A DNA stretch of 64,000 bases from Bacteroidota bacterium (GTDB lineage Bacteria; Bacteroidota; Bacteroidia; Bacteroidales; NBLH01). This document shows positions 1-9,494 of the stretch, one piece after another (within the stretch, counting starts at the first letter, position 1; every line of letters starts with the position of its first letter). Location of the stretch: the NCBI GenBank assembly GCA_025361565.1, contig JANYKN010000081.1, positions 22,939-86,938 on the forward strand, read 5' to 3'. The notes beneath the pieces were generated by a model. That model searched no databases, was not told the origin of the DNA, and saw only the letters and a program-made list of their open reading frames with translations. The position numbers and the translations under genes were made by a program.

Positions 1-350
1 ATTCCAATTCCTGAATCGATCACTTCAACAATTGCCTCAGAATCTGTATTGCTGATGTTGATGTGGATTGGGGCTTTATCATTTGAGAACTTTGAAGCAT
101 TTGTCAATAAATTAACAAATATATTCTTACCCAATTCTTGATCTACAAATATGCTGCATTCATTTGCGTTTTCGCTTATCTTTATCTCATTTTTATGGTC
201 GGTAGCAAAGCCAATTTGTTCTATAATTGGATTGATAAATTCAAGGAATTTGATTTTTATCGGATAAATTTTTGTTTGTTTGGCTTCTGTTTTGCCCAAT
301 ATCAGAACATCTTCCAATAATCCAGTCATGTGTTTGACTTGATTTTCAAT
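1..350 (-). pseudogene. Detached C-terminal half (HisKA end and HATPase) of the split hybrid kinase; cut by window edge
   Basis: After the stop of the receiver/HisKA reading frame at 346-348, the next minus-strand frame stays open to the edge of the window. It reads IENQVKHMTGLLEDVLILGK, a normal HisKA second helix, followed by an N-box (FVNLLTNASKF) and a G1 box (EVIDSGIGI) of a histidine-kinase ATPase. It has no start codon of its own next to the junction. I see it as the rest of the protein that starts at 948. The junction lies in an A8 tract (350-357 on the plus strand as T8); seven A would join both frames exactly. The true 3' end lies outside the window. Confidence 0.8.
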
Positions 351-948
351 TTTTTTTCAATTTTAGTTCAATATCGTCCCCGCTCAAACTTTTCCAATAT
401 TTACTTAAAAATCCGGTGGCAAAGTTTATGGTAGCCAGCGGTGTTCTGAATTCATGCGATGCAATTGATATAAAGGCGGATTTCAATACATTCAATTCCT
501 TTTCTTTTTCGAGATCTTTTTCCAATCTCAGATTTTCGGCATAAGCTTGGTGAATTTGCCTAAACCTATCAAGCCTTGTGATGGTTTTTATCCTTAACCG
601 CAATTCCCTGCTGTTAATTGGTTTGGTTATAAAATCGTCGGCTCCCGATTCAATGCCTTCAATCCTTGATTCCTTGTCGTCGAGGGCGGTAACCAAAATA
701 ACCGGGATTTCAGCCAATACTTCATCAGCCCTAATTCTTTTACAAACTTCATATCCGTTCATACCGGGCATCATAATATCCAGCAATATTAAATCAGGTT
801 TATATTTTCTTGTCATTTCAAGTGTTTCAATACCATTTGAAGCAAAAAGCAAATTATAATTCTCCTTTATCAAAAGCGCTCCTAGAGTGTCCCTACCATT
901 GGGTTCATCATCTGCTATTAATATTGTGCTTTTATTTATAGTGCTCAT
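346..948 (-). CDS. Response regulator/histidine kinase hybrid, N-terminal half, frameshifted
   Basis: Two-component signalling protein. Residues 7-125 form a receiver domain with the acidic pair D13/D14, phospho-acceptor D57 (LLDIMMPG) and K109 (TKP). A coiled linker (about 126-155) leads to a HisKA helix with the H-box HEFRTP at H165. Translation then stops at residue 200, in the middle of the dimerisation domain, and the ATPase domain continues in another frame (see 1-350). The start codon overlaps the stop of the upstream 1050-aa kinase gene by ATGA, so the two are probably translationally coupled. As written, the product could receive phosphate on D57 but has no ATPase. Sequencing error, a real mutation, or polymerase slippage on A8 are all possible. 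Confidence 0.85.
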   Translation of the reverse strand: MSTINKSTILIADDEPNGRDTLGALLIKENYNLLFASNGIETLEMTRKYKPDLILLDIMMPGMNGYEVCKRIRADEVLAEIPVILVTALDDKESRIEGIESGADDFITKPINSRELRLRIKTITRLDRFRQIHQAYAENLRLEKDLEKEKELNVLKSAFISIASHEFRTPLATINFATGFLSKYWKSLSGDDIELKLKKN

Positions 949-3900
949 TTATTTTTATTTATAGATAAGATTTCCTCTATTTTAATAACTAAATTTTTCA
1001 AGCTTAGCGGTTTTTTAATATATTCGTCTATGCCGGCATCAAAACATTTTTGCATATCCTCGGGCATGGCAAGGGCGGTTAAAGCAATTATTGGAACTTT
1101 CGCAATCTTCGGGTTGTCGTTTTTCCTTATTATTTTAGTGGCTTCAATTCCATCAAGTACCGGCATTTGAATATCCATCAGAATAATATCCGGACATTTT
1201 TCTTGTGCCAGGCTAACCGCTTCATTTCCATTACGTGCAACTAGTATTCTATAATTTAGATTTTTTAAATAATCGATTAACATATAAATATTGTTTTCGT
1301 TGTCTTCGGCAATTAAAACAAGCGCTTTATCACCTGCAGGTTCTTTAGCAATCACTGCTTTTTTTACATCGCTTATGGAATTATCATGGGTAGATTGCAT
1401 CAAATTTCTTTTTTTCAAATCTTCATCAAAAATTGTAAATGTGGTGAGCGGAAGGGATATGGTGAACGAACTTCCCTGTGCCGGGGTACTTTCTACGGTT
1501 ACGCATCCTCCATGCAATTCTGTAAGATTTTTAACCAATGTTAGTCCCAATCCTGTACCTGCATATTCCCTCGACAAGCTGCTGTCTATTTGAATAAAAG
1601 GCTTGAACAATTTAGTTAAACTCTCAGGACGAATTCCAATGCCGGTGTCCCAAACAGTAAAACTTATACTTTCGGCCAATTTATCTTCGCGAACTATTAT
1701 TCCAATGGATCCACCTGCCGGGGTGAATTTTACTGCATTGCTCAGTAAATTAATCAATATTTGTTTCAGTCGCCTTTCATCAGCCATCAAATGTTCGGTT
1801 AATGTTTCAACTTGAAGAGTATACTTAATATTTTTTTTAAGGGCTGCTTGTTTTATAAAATTTAAGCTTAGCTGGCAAATTGAAAGAATCGAAACCTGAA
1901 AAATTTCAAGCTCCACTTTACCAGCGCTCACTTTGGCAATATCTAGAATATCATTTATCAAATCCAATAAATGCCGGCCACTGTCTTCGATTGTTTTTAA
2001 TGATTTAAGCTGGGCATCGTTAATTGGGCCATAAACTTCTTCTTGCAGAACTTCCGACATGCCAAGAATTGCGTTTAGCGGTGTCCTCAACTCATGGCTC
2101 ATATTGGCCAGAAATTCATCTTTCATCCTAACGGCTTTGTACAATTCTGCATTGAGCTGGCTTAAATCTGAAGTACGCTCATCTACCCGTTTGCTCAGCA
2201 AAAGCTTTTCTTCTTTTAATTCTTCTTCAATTTTTTTACGCCGGCTTATATCTAGTTTTAAGGCTATAAAATGCGTTATTTGGTTATTTTTGTCTTTTAT
2301 TGGCCCTATTATAGCATCTTCCCAATATAGCTCAGTGTTTTTCTTTTTGTTCAATAATTCGCTTTGCCATATTCCACCATTTTTTATAGTTTCCCAAAGC
2401 TCTTTATATTCATTCAAGTTTGTATGTCCCGATTTCAGGATTGAAGGATTCTTGCCCCGAACCTCTTCGAATGAATAGCCAGTAGATTCGGTAAATTTGG
2501 GGTTAATGAACTCAATCTTTCCTTCCAAATCGGTAATTACCACAGAAACAGGACTTTGTTCAATACCTTTGGAAAGTTTTATAATCAGTTCATCTTTTTT
2601 TTGTCGTTCTGTAATGTCGATAACTATTGCCAATAATAGTTTATCTTTGTTCTGTTCAATGATTTGCAAATGGATTTCAACAGGGTAATGGCTTGTATCC
2701 TTGCGTTTTATATTGGCTTCGAAAACAATTTTCCCGTATTCTTTTCTATCAATCGAATTTGTGATTTCGTTCAAAGTGTGCTTGCTGTAATCGAACAATA
2801 AATCAAATGCCGACAGTTTCAGCAATTCATCTTTCGAATATCCGGTATTATGCACTGCACTTTCATTCACATATTTAATCTGGTTATTGCTTTGATCAAC
2901 AATATATATTTCGTTTTGTGTGGCTTCCAAAACATTGAGTAACCTGCTCCGTTCGTTTTCAATGTTCCGTAAATTGGTGATATCTTTATAAATACACATG
3001 GTAGAGTCACTTCCATCTATATTTTTGATTGGAAAATAAGATGCCAAATAAATGGCAGAGTCAAAAGGGTCGGTGATTTCGCGATGGTAAGTCAGCTTTT
3101 GGAAATTATTTGCAACTTTGCAGTCTTTACAGGGCATATCCAAACCGAATAAGGCCTGGTGGCAATTATCTATGATATTCCTTTTTTTTGATTTTAGCTT
3201 AGCCGCTGGGTTCATGTAAGTTATTGTGTTATCGGGCGATTTGATAATTACAATATCTTGGTTGGCCTCAAGCATGGCGCGATACTTTTCTTCACTTTTT
3301 TTAAGGGTTTTTTCCGTTTTTTTCTTTTCGGTAACATCCCTCCAAATGGATCTTGAATGGATAATATGGCCATTCTCGTCACATACTGCCGAATTGGTAA
3401 GCGAAACATCGATGATACTGCCGTCTTTTTTGATTACTTCCAGTTCTGCACCTTTTAAAAATTTGGTCTTGTTAAAATAAGGGAATAAGATTTCTTTGGC
3501 ATACTGGATTGATCCATGCGTATAAAAATTATAGATTTCCTTACCAACAAATTCTTCCCTCGTATATCCCATTTCATTGAGCAATGTTTGGTTGCAATTT
3601 GTGACTATTGCGGTTTTTGGATCAATTGACAAAAACATGTCCGGAGCATGATCATACAAATCTTGGTATTTTGCTTCCGATTTTTTTAAATCTTCAAGTG
3701 CTTGGTTTTTCTCGCCGATCTCTTCTTTTAATTTCATTGCACTGTTTATGGCAGGAACCAGCCTTACCAGTTTATCTTTTAAAATATAATCCCATGCTCC
3801 AGATTTAAGGCTTTTTACGGCTGTTTCTTCATCCAGGTGACCTGTAACCAATAAGAATGGAGTTTCGACGCAAGTGATTTTGACAATTTCCAAAGCTTCA

Positions 3901-4097
3901 AGCCCATTGAAGTTTGGAAGATTATAATCAGATAAAACGATATCCGGTTTAAATTGAGAAAGTTCCTTCGTAAAACTTTCTTTATTATCGGAAATTTTTA
4001 ACAAATAATCCAAATTTGCTTTTTTCAGCTCATAATTAACCAATTCAGCATCAGTTGAATTATCTTCCAGTAATAATATTTTTAAAACGCTTGTCAT
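945..4097 (-). CDS. Hybrid sensor histidine kinase with receivers at both ends and several PAS domains
   Basis: A 1050-aa protein with this order: receiver (1-120, D57 in VLSDYNLP); PAS domains (about 140-265, 268-390, 390-515 and 515-640; one of them holds a Cys cluster CKDCK); HisKA with H-box SHELRTPLNA (about 690); HATPase with N-box (INLLSNAVKF), G1 (DTGIGI) and G2 (GTGLGL); and a C-terminal receiver (about 930-1045, LMDIQMP). No signal peptide or membrane span is visible, so it should be cytosolic. The leading receiver suggests that it is driven by an upstream kinase in a phosphorelay, and the trailing receiver fits phosphate transfer onward. It lies 27 nt downstream of a similar kinase gene and overlaps the next gene by 4 nt. 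Confidence 0.9.
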   Translation of the reverse strand: MTSVLKILLLEDNSTDAELVNYELKKANLDYLLKISDNKESFTKELSQFKPDIVLSDYNLPNFNGLEALEIVKITCVETPFLLVTGHLDEETAVKSLKSGAWDYILKDKLVRLVPAINSAMKLKEEIGEKNQALEDLKKSEAKYQDLYDHAPDMFLSIDPKTAIVTNCNQTLLNEMGYTREEFVGKEIYNFYTHGSIQYAKEILFPYFNKTKFLKGAELEVIKKDGSIIDVSLTNSAVCDENGHIIHSRSIWRDVTEKKKTEKTLKKSEEKYRAMLEANQDIVIIKSPDNTITYMNPAAKLKSKKRNIIDNCHQALFGLDMPCKDCKVANNFQKLTYHREITDPFDSAIYLASYFPIKNIDGSDSTMCIYKDITNLRNIENERSRLLNVLEATQNEIYIVDQSNNQIKYVNESAVHNTGYSKDELLKLSAFDLLFDYSKHTLNEITNSIDRKEYGKIVFEANIKRKDTSHYPVEIHLQIIEQNKDKLLLAIVIDITERQKKDELIIKLSKGIEQSPVSVVITDLEGKIEFINPKFTESTGYSFEEVRGKNPSILKSGHTNLNEYKELWETIKNGGIWQSELLNKKKNTELYWEDAIIGPIKDKNNQITHFIALKLDISRRKKIEEELKEEKLLLSKRVDERTSDLSQLNAELYKAVRMKDEFLANMSHELRTPLNAILGMSEVLQEEVYGPINDAQLKSLKTIEDSGRHLLDLINDILDIAKVSAGKVELEIFQVSILSICQLSLNFIKQAALKKNIKYTLQVETLTEHLMADERRLKQILINLLSNAVKFTPAGGSIGIIVREDKLAESISFTVWDTGIGIRPESLTKLFKPFIQIDSSLSREYAGTGLGLTLVKNLTELHGGCVTVESTPAQGSSFTISLPLTTFTIFDEDLKKRNLMQSTHDNSISDVKKAVIAKEPAGDKALVLIAEDNENNIYMLIDYLKNLNYRILVARNGNEAVSLAQEKCPDIILMDIQMPVLDGIEATKIIRKNDNPKIAKVPIIALTALAMPEDMQKCFDAGIDEYIKKPLSLKNLVIKIEEILSINKNK

Positions 4098-4124
4098 TTT
4101 ACGATGATGTTGTTGGAAATGAAA

Positions 4125-5711
4125 TCAAATATGTGTCGAGTAATGTTTATGTTTAATCGGTTCAATATAAATCTCTGTTCTGTTTTTAAAACATGGAAAT
4201 TTGAAAAAAAAGCTTGAACCTACATCTTTTGATGATTGAAACCAAATTTTACCTCCCAATAATTCAACCAGGGCTTTAGTTATACTTAATCCCAACCCTG
4301 TGCCTTCCTTAAAACTTTTATCATCAGCCTGCCTGAATGGCTCAAATATGAATTCTTTATCTAATTCCTGAATACCTACACCTGTATCTTTAATATAAAA
4401 CTCAATTTCATCATTTCCAGTTGTCTTAACTATCTTACAACCAAATTCCACAAAACCCTTGTCCGTATATTTAAGACTGTTGATTATCAGATTGTCACAT
4501 ATCTGTACGAATCTTTTTGGATCTGTTTTTAAGCTGTATTCTTTAAAATCATTTGGAAAAGAAAATTGCAATTCAACTTGTGGATTATCAGTGTAAAGTT
4601 TACTTTGTAATTGATTTTCTATCAATTGATCAACAATTGGTTTAAGCCTGACAGTTTCAATAAAAAGTTCCAGTTGATTAGATTCAATCTTCGAAATATC
4701 AAGCAGATCGTCAACAATATGCAACAATTGCTTTCCTGAAGCATTTATAATTTCGGTAAATTGGAGTTTGTTCACTTCCGTCAGGATCCTTTTGTTCAAC
4801 AAATCCGAATACCCTTGAATTGCATTCATTGGCGTGCGAATTTCGTGAGATATATTATGTAGAAATGCTGTTTTTAGACGGCTACTTTCTTCTGCCTTAT
4901 CTTTTGCATGTATCAGTTCAATTTCAATTTTTTTCCTTTCCGAAATATCTTTGTGCGAACCTGAAATTCGGCATGCTTTGCCTGAGTTGTCATATATTGC
5001 TTTTCCCAGTCCCAAAATCCATCTATAAGAACCGTCCTTACACTTCATCCTAAATTCGGCTTGGTATTGTGGTATTTCCCCATTTAAATGTTTGTGGAAT
5101 GCCAATAACGTTGCTTCTTTATCTTCGAGATGAATTAAATTTATCCAGGAGCTACAATTATCATCAAAATCTTGAACATCAAATCCCAACATCGATTTAT
5201 ACCTGGGCGAATAATAGCATTCTCCAGTTTTAAGATCCTGGTCCCAAATACCTTCCATAGTTCCATCAACAGCCAACGAAAAGCGTTCCTCGCTCTTTTT
5301 TAGTTTTTCCAACGCCAAAGCTTTTTCTTCTTTTTCTTTTTTCAACTCCAGTGCATTTTTTATTACAATGTCCAAACGCACCAGCCTATCTTTAAGTATA
5401 TAATCCCAGGCTCCCAATTTGATTGTTTCAGCTGCAGTTTCTTCGTCCAGATTGCCTGTAACAATTATAAATGGTACCAAAGGGCATTTTTGTTTAACAA
5501 TTTCAAGCGCATCCAAACCAGTGAATGACATTAAGTTATAATCCGAAAGCACAATGTCCGGTTTTGAATGATGAACACTTTCGACAAAGGCGATAAGACT
5601 TGAAACATGTGTCCAATTAAAAACCAATCCGCTTTTGACAACTTGCCAATAGATTAATTGGGCATCGTTAAGATTGTCCTCTAACAACAATATATTTAAT
5701 GATTTGGTCAT
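4125..5711 (-). CDS. Receiver-PAS-histidine kinase
   Basis: A 528-aa kinase whose receiver (1-120) closely resembles that of the 1050-aa neighbour: both have VLSDYNL at the phospho-Asp and the same GAWDYILKD stretch around the conserved Lys, so the two are probably duplicates. One PAS_3-type domain follows (about 145-265), then HisKA with SHEIRTPMNA, N-box (DNLIINSLKY), G1 (DTGVGI) and G2 (GTGLGL). It has no C-terminal receiver and no membrane span. It is the first clear gene of a three-kinase minus-strand array (5711 to 1). Its signal and output are unknown. Confidence 0.9.
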   Translation of the reverse strand: MTKSLNILLLEDNLNDAQLIYWQVVKSGLVFNWTHVSSLIAFVESVHHSKPDIVLSDYNLMSFTGLDALEIVKQKCPLVPFIIVTGNLDEETAAETIKLGAWDYILKDRLVRLDIVIKNALELKKEKEEKALALEKLKKSEERFSLAVDGTMEGIWDQDLKTGECYYSPRYKSMLGFDVQDFDDNCSSWINLIHLEDKEATLLAFHKHLNGEIPQYQAEFRMKCKDGSYRWILGLGKAIYDNSGKACRISGSHKDISERKKIEIELIHAKDKAEESSRLKTAFLHNISHEIRTPMNAIQGYSDLLNKRILTEVNKLQFTEIINASGKQLLHIVDDLLDISKIESNQLELFIETVRLKPIVDQLIENQLQSKLYTDNPQVELQFSFPNDFKEYSLKTDPKRFVQICDNLIINSLKYTDKGFVEFGCKIVKTTGNDEIEFYIKDTGVGIQELDKEFIFEPFRQADDKSFKEGTGLGLSITKALVELLGGKIWFQSSKDVGSSFFFKFPCFKNRTEIYIEPIKHKHYSTHI

Positions 5712-5879
5712 GATGTGTTGTTATTAATTGTTGATTTTCTTGTAATAACTTTGATTTTAATCTTGACAAACATCTCGGAAAATTTCTATACGATTGCAGG
5801 TATTTGATGACAATTTTCCTAAATTACTAATTTTGTATGATCCATAAAAATTTTATACAAATAATCATACTAAACAAAA

Positions 5880-6311
5880 TCATTTATTTAAATTTTTACT
5901 CTGATTGTAAAATATTCGTTCATTTCCTCTATTATAAATCCTACCACCAAATTTTAGCTTTTTTTTTACATAATTAGTAAATCCACCATTGTTCAATTCA
6001 TTGAATTGTAAGATTTGTGAATTAAAAAATAAAAAAGAATTCAAATTGTCGTTTCCAATTAAAGTTGCGATTAAAATAAAAGGTATTTTATTGATTAGCG
6101 GGCACTTTCTTATCTCTTTTCGAAATTGAATTCCAGAAAGATGAGGCAATTCCATATTCGCAATTATTAAATCGGGCACTTCCTCAATTGCCAGCTCCCA
6201 TCCATCCCATCCATTTGATGCTTCAATTAAATTGAAGTTTTCCGAAAGAAGAGCTTTCCGAATCTGTTCAACCACAGACTTGTTATTCTCCACAATTAGA
6301 ATTTTTTTCAT
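5880..6311 (-). CDS. Degenerate (pseudo-)receiver domain protein
   Basis: A 143-aa protein. The first 100 residues have the receiver fold pattern (MKKILIVENN; PDLIIANMELPHLSG; PFILIATL), but the acidic pair is E8-N9 and the phospho-acceptor Asp is N52 (IIANMELP, where active receivers have Asp). The conserved Lys with its KP motif is also missing. About 40 Asn/Lys-rich residues follow and match no domain I know. It probably cannot be phosphorylated and may act as a binding partner for the neighbouring kinases. It lies 168 nt upstream of the 528-aa kinase gene on the same strand. Confidence 0.75.
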   Translation of the reverse strand: MKKILIVENNKSVVEQIRKALLSENFNLIEASNGWDGWELAIEEVPDLIIANMELPHLSGIQFRKEIRKCPLINKIPFILIATLIGNDNLNSFLFFNSQILQFNELNNGGFTNYVKKKLKFGGRIYNRGNERIFYNQSKNLNK

Positions 6312-6691
6312 ATCGGATAATTTTTAATAATATCCAGAAACAAACCTACCTTTAAGAGTGAATACAATACTATAACAAAGGTATTTTGATAGTTTGAAAT
6401 ACATTCAGGCAGATTTACTTAATAATACAGTCGAAGAGGGAATAGGTGTTTTTACCTAATTGATGAAAAATGCAGAAATTAAACTATTTACCATTGGTTT
6501 TTAGATGAATCTATTACGCATGGTTAAATACACATATAGCAAAATAACAAAATTTCCAATAAAAATGGGATGCAAGAATATTATGGGGTCAAGCAGATTG
6601 GATAGCGTCGAATAAAAATGATTTGCCACAATGCATGCAAATGCTAAAAACAAAAAAGACATGCATCTCTGCAAGTCTCTCATTTTCAGTG
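6312..6691. other. Intergenic, AT-rich
   Basis: No convincing gene. It holds a possible -7 promoter element for the pseudo-receiver gene (6376-6383 minus). The remainder shows no repeat or RNA that I can support. The open frame that crosses it overlaps the tRNA-Pro and is not a gene. Confidence 0.5.
6376..6383 (-). promoter_or_regulatory. Possible -7 element (TACCTTTG)
   Basis: On the minus strand this is TACCTTTG, a match to the Bacteroidota -7 consensus TAnnTTTG, about 65 nt upstream of the pseudo-receiver start at 6311. No TTG lies at the expected -33 spacing, so this is a half-site only. Confidence 0.35.
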
Positions 6692-6766
6692 TCGGGGTGG
6701 TAGGATTCGAACCTACGACCTCCTGCTCCCAAAGCAGGCGCGCTAACCAAGCTACGCTACACCCCG
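6692..6766 (-). tRNA. tRNA-Pro(TGG)
   Basis: The minus strand folds as a complete cloverleaf. The acceptor CGGGGTG pairs with CACCCCG, followed by discriminator A. The anticodon stem CCTGC/GCAGG holds loop TTTGGGA, giving anticodon TGG. The T arm is GTAGG-TTCGAAT-CCTAC. CCA is not encoded. It lies 34 nt downstream of tRNA-Ser and is probably on the same transcript. Confidence 0.95.
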
Positions 6767-6799
6767 ATAATATGTTTTTCAAATCTTTTTCCCTCCACT

Positions 6800-6887
<88 letters not shown>

Positions 6888-6899
6888 GGAAAGGCGATG

Positions 6900-6929
6900 C
6901 AAAAGTATAAAATAGATTGGCATTACCAA
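6900..6929 (-). promoter_or_regulatory. Promoter of the tRNA-Ser/tRNA-Pro unit
   Basis: On the minus strand this reads TTG-N19-TACTTTTG, a full match to the Bacteroidota primary-sigma pattern TTG-N19-TAnnTTTG. The -7 box ends 13 nt before the tRNA-Ser 5' end, so transcription would begin just upstream of the tRNA. Confidence 0.8.
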
Positions 6930-7387
6930 AATTTTATGAATAAATATTAAATTAATTAATCGATTCTTCTCAATCTCCAGCAAACTGCTTATAAAATTGT
7001 GGAAACTGGGCTATTTCTGATTATTATTTGTTACTCAATTTGAACATTTCATTAAATTAGTCGTTCAGATAATTGAAAATATTTCAAATACAACAATAAA
7101 TAAAATTCATAAATTTATTGTTGAGTAATATTTATTAAGACAATTAAGTTCCAAGAACTATAACAAAGTCATTACATCATTGAATTTTCAATGAAATTTT
7201 CAAAAAAAAATCAATTTAGGCAATAAAGTTTTTTATTAAAATGCTCATCCAATTCGTTTATTAATTTTAATTAATAATCTTTTTTAATTATATTAGGCTC
7301 AATTTTAAATGGTATATTAGAAAATATTTTTTTATAAATATGTAATGTAATTATTTATCGGTTTTGCAGCCCAATCGACCTAAAACC
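6930..7387. other. AT-rich intergenic region upstream of rpoD
   Basis: Very AT-rich, with no open frame that looks coding. I searched it for TAnnTTTG on the plus strand and found no exact match, so the rpoD promoter is not identified here. Confidence 0.5.
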
Positions 7388-8242
7388 ATGCGCCAACTCA
7401 AAATCACAAAACAAGTAACGAACCGCGAAGCGGCATCACTAGACAAATATCTTCAGGAAATTGGAAAAATTGAACTTCTTACTTCAGATGAAGAAGTTGA
7501 ACTTGCTCGAAAAATCCAACAAAATGATGACCATGCGCTAAATAAGCTGATAAGAGCAAATCTTCGTTTTGTTGTTTCCGTCTCAAAACAATACCAAAAT
7601 CAAGGCCTAACTCTTCCCGATTTAATCAATGAAGGGAATATTGGCCTTATAAAAGCAGCCAAGCGGTTCGATGAAACAAAAGGCTTTAAATTTATTTCTT
7701 ATGCAGTATGGTGGATTAGACAATCCATTCTTCAAGCACTGGCCGAACAAGCCAGAATTGTCAGGCTACCTTTAAATAAAATTGGTTCAATCAACAAGAT
7801 TAATGCTGCTTTTGCAAAACTTGAACAGGAATTTGAGCGAACACCAACCCCAGAAGAAATAGCTAAAGACCTCGATCTTGAAGTCTTTGATATAAAACAC
7901 ATTATCAATAATACTGGTCACCATCTATCTATGGATGCTCCAATTAGTCAGGAAGATGATAATAATCTTTATGATATCATGTTGAGCAAAGATAGTCTCA
8001 GCCCGGAAAATGATCTGTTAAAAGAATCATTAAACAAGGAAATTGAACGTATTTTATCTACGTTAACTAATCGCGAAGCTGAAATTATTAGACTCTATTA
8101 TGGTATTAACAATCGCAATGCCTTAACTTTAGAAGAGATCGGAGAGAAATTCGATCTTACTAGAGAACGTGTTAGGCAAATCAAAGGGAAAGTAATTAAA
8201 GTGTTAAAATCACGCAGTAAAATATTAAGATCTTATCTTTAA
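7388..8242 (+). CDS. rpoD: RNA polymerase primary sigma factor (RpoD/SigA type)
   Basis: A 284-aa sigma-70 factor with the short form usual in Bacteroidota, which lacks most of region 1. Region 1.2 begins with [20 protein letters not shown]. Region 2 includes the core-binding [10 protein letters not shown] and the -10 recognition [13 protein letters not shown]. Region 3 follows, then region 4 with the [25 protein letters not shown] chose the ATG at 7388 because homologues start MRQLKITK; the open frame reaches back to a TTG at 7364. It should read the TTG-N19-TAnnTTTG promoters found elsewhere in the window. A paralogous group-2 factor cannot be ruled out, because the end ([10 protein letters not shown]) is slightly divergent. 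Confidence 0.9.
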   Translation: MRQLKITKQVTNREAASLDKYLQEIGKIELLTSDEEVELARKIQQNDDHALNKLIRANLRFVVSVSKQYQNQGLTLPDLINEGNIGLIKAAKRFDETKGFKFISYAVWWIRQSILQALAEQARIVRLPLNKIGSINKINAAFAKLEQEFERTPTPEEIAKDLDLEVFDIKHIINNTGHHLSMDAPISQEDDNNLYDIMLSKDSLSPENDLLKESLNKEIERILSTLTNREAEIIRLYYGINNRNALTLEEIGEKFDLTRERVRQIKGKVIKVLKSRSKILRSYL

Positions 8243-8307
8243 TCAAAAGAATTTGAATTTCTTTAGATTTTTTATTACTTTCATTTTCAAAATTTAATAC
8301 AAACAAT

Positions 8308-9414
8308 ATGGGATTATTTGATAAAATAAAAGGCGAATTAATTGACATTATTGAATGGCTCGACTCGTCATCCGATACAATGGTTTACCGTTTTGAGCGG
8401 AAGGATAATGAAATAAAGAACGGTGCTCAACTAACTGTGAGGGAATCACAGGTTGCAGTTTTTATCAATGAAGGTGAAATTGGTGATGTTTTCCCTCCTG
8501 GAAGGTATCAGTTAACTACTCAAAACCTTCCAATATTAACCACGTTAAAAGGTTGGAAATACGGTTTCAACAGCCCATTTAAAGCTGAAGTATATTTTAT
8601 TAACACAAAGCGTTTTACTGATCAAAAGTGGGGCACTCCTAATGTTTTCTATATTCGTGATGCGGATTTTGGAAGAGTTAGCCTTCGCGCTTTTGGAACC
8701 TACACTATGAAAGTAACGGATCCTGTTAAATTCATTAAAGAAGTAGCTGGAACATCGGGTGATTTTACCACCGATCAAATTAAGAATGAAATGCGAAGTC
8801 TTATTGTGACCCGTTTTATTGATGCAATCGGGGAAAGTAAACTGGCTCTTCTTGATTTTGCTCAAAATTATAAAGATTTATCTGACTTCTGTCAACAGAA
8901 ACTTGGAGGTGAATTTTCCGAATATGGACTTGAAATAACGAAATTCCTTATTTCAAGCATCAGTCTTCCTGAAGAACTTCAGAAAAAATTGGATGAAGGT
9001 ACTGGAATGAATATGTTGGGAGATATCAATAAATATGCTCAGATGAAAGGCGCTGATGCAATGAGCAATGCAGCCAATAATCAAAATGGAGGAGGTGGAG
9101 TTGAAGGTATGATGGGAATGGCAATGATGCAGCAAATGATGAATCAGCAAAATCAACAAAATCAACAAAATCAAAAGCAAACAGTAAATAATCCTCCACC
9201 CCCTCCTCCTGGTCTAAACTTTTTTGTTTCAATTGGTGGACAACAAGCAGGACCCTTCGATATGAACACTTTAAAACAGATGATTGCACAAAATCAAATC
9301 AATAAGGAAACTTATGTCTGGAAAGAGGGGATGCCAAATTGGATGGCTGCAGGTCAGGTTTCTGAAGTTGCCGCATTATTTGGTGCAGTTCCGCCTCCGC
9401 CTCCACCTCAATAG
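8308..9414 (+). CDS. SPFH (band-7-like) protein with C-terminal GYF_2 domain
   Basis: A 368-aa protein without signal peptide or membrane span. Residues about 15-245 are an SPFH domain of the 'virion core protein-like'/YdjI group (GQLTVRESQ-like ESQVAVFINEG; GRYQLTT; FINTKRF). A Gln/Asn-rich linker with a 9-nt tandem repeat (near 9141-9180) follows, then a PPPPPP stretch. About residues 305-358 form a GYF_2 domain (GPFDMNTLKQMI; VWKEGMPNWMAA) that may bind proline-rich partners. The protein ends in another Pro run. In Bacillus, the SPFH protein YdjI is carried to the membrane by zinc-ribbon partners; the next gene here encodes such a protein, so I infer a membrane scaffold or stress role. Confidence 0.85.
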   Translation: MGLFDKIKGELIDIIEWLDSSSDTMVYRFERKDNEIKNGAQLTVRESQVAVFINEGEIGDVFPPGRYQLTTQNLPILTTLKGWKYGFNSPFKAEVYFINTKRFTDQKWGTPNVFYIRDADFGRVSLRAFGTYTMKVTDPVKFIKEVAGTSGDFTTDQIKNEMRSLIVTRFIDAIGESKLALLDFAQNYKDLSDFCQQKLGGEFSEYGLEITKFLISSISLPEELQKKLDEGTGMNMLGDINKYAQMKGADAMSNAANNQNGGGGVEGMMGMAMMQQMMNQQNQQNQQNQKQTVNNPPPPPPGLNFFVSIGGQQAGPFDMNTLKQMIAQNQINKETYVWKEGMPNWMAAGQVSEVAALFGAVPPPPPPQ

Positions 9415-9437
9415 TTAATTATTCACTTCGCCTAATC

Positions 9438-9468
9438 AGAGATTATGAAAATTCATAATCTCTTTTTT
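9438..9468 (+). terminator. Rho-independent terminator after the SPFH gene
   Basis: A perfect 11-bp stem (9438-9448 with 9453-9463) with loop AAAT, followed by TTTTT. It lies between the SPFH and zinc-ribbon genes, so the two may be only partly cotranscribed. Confidence 0.8.
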
Positions 9469-9494
9469 CTACCTTTTAATTAATAACTTGATAC

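Noticed and set aside
138..320. 60-codon frame on the plus strand at the left edge
   Set aside because: It is antisense to the histidine-kinase ATPase region, which shows clear N and G1 boxes on the minus strand.
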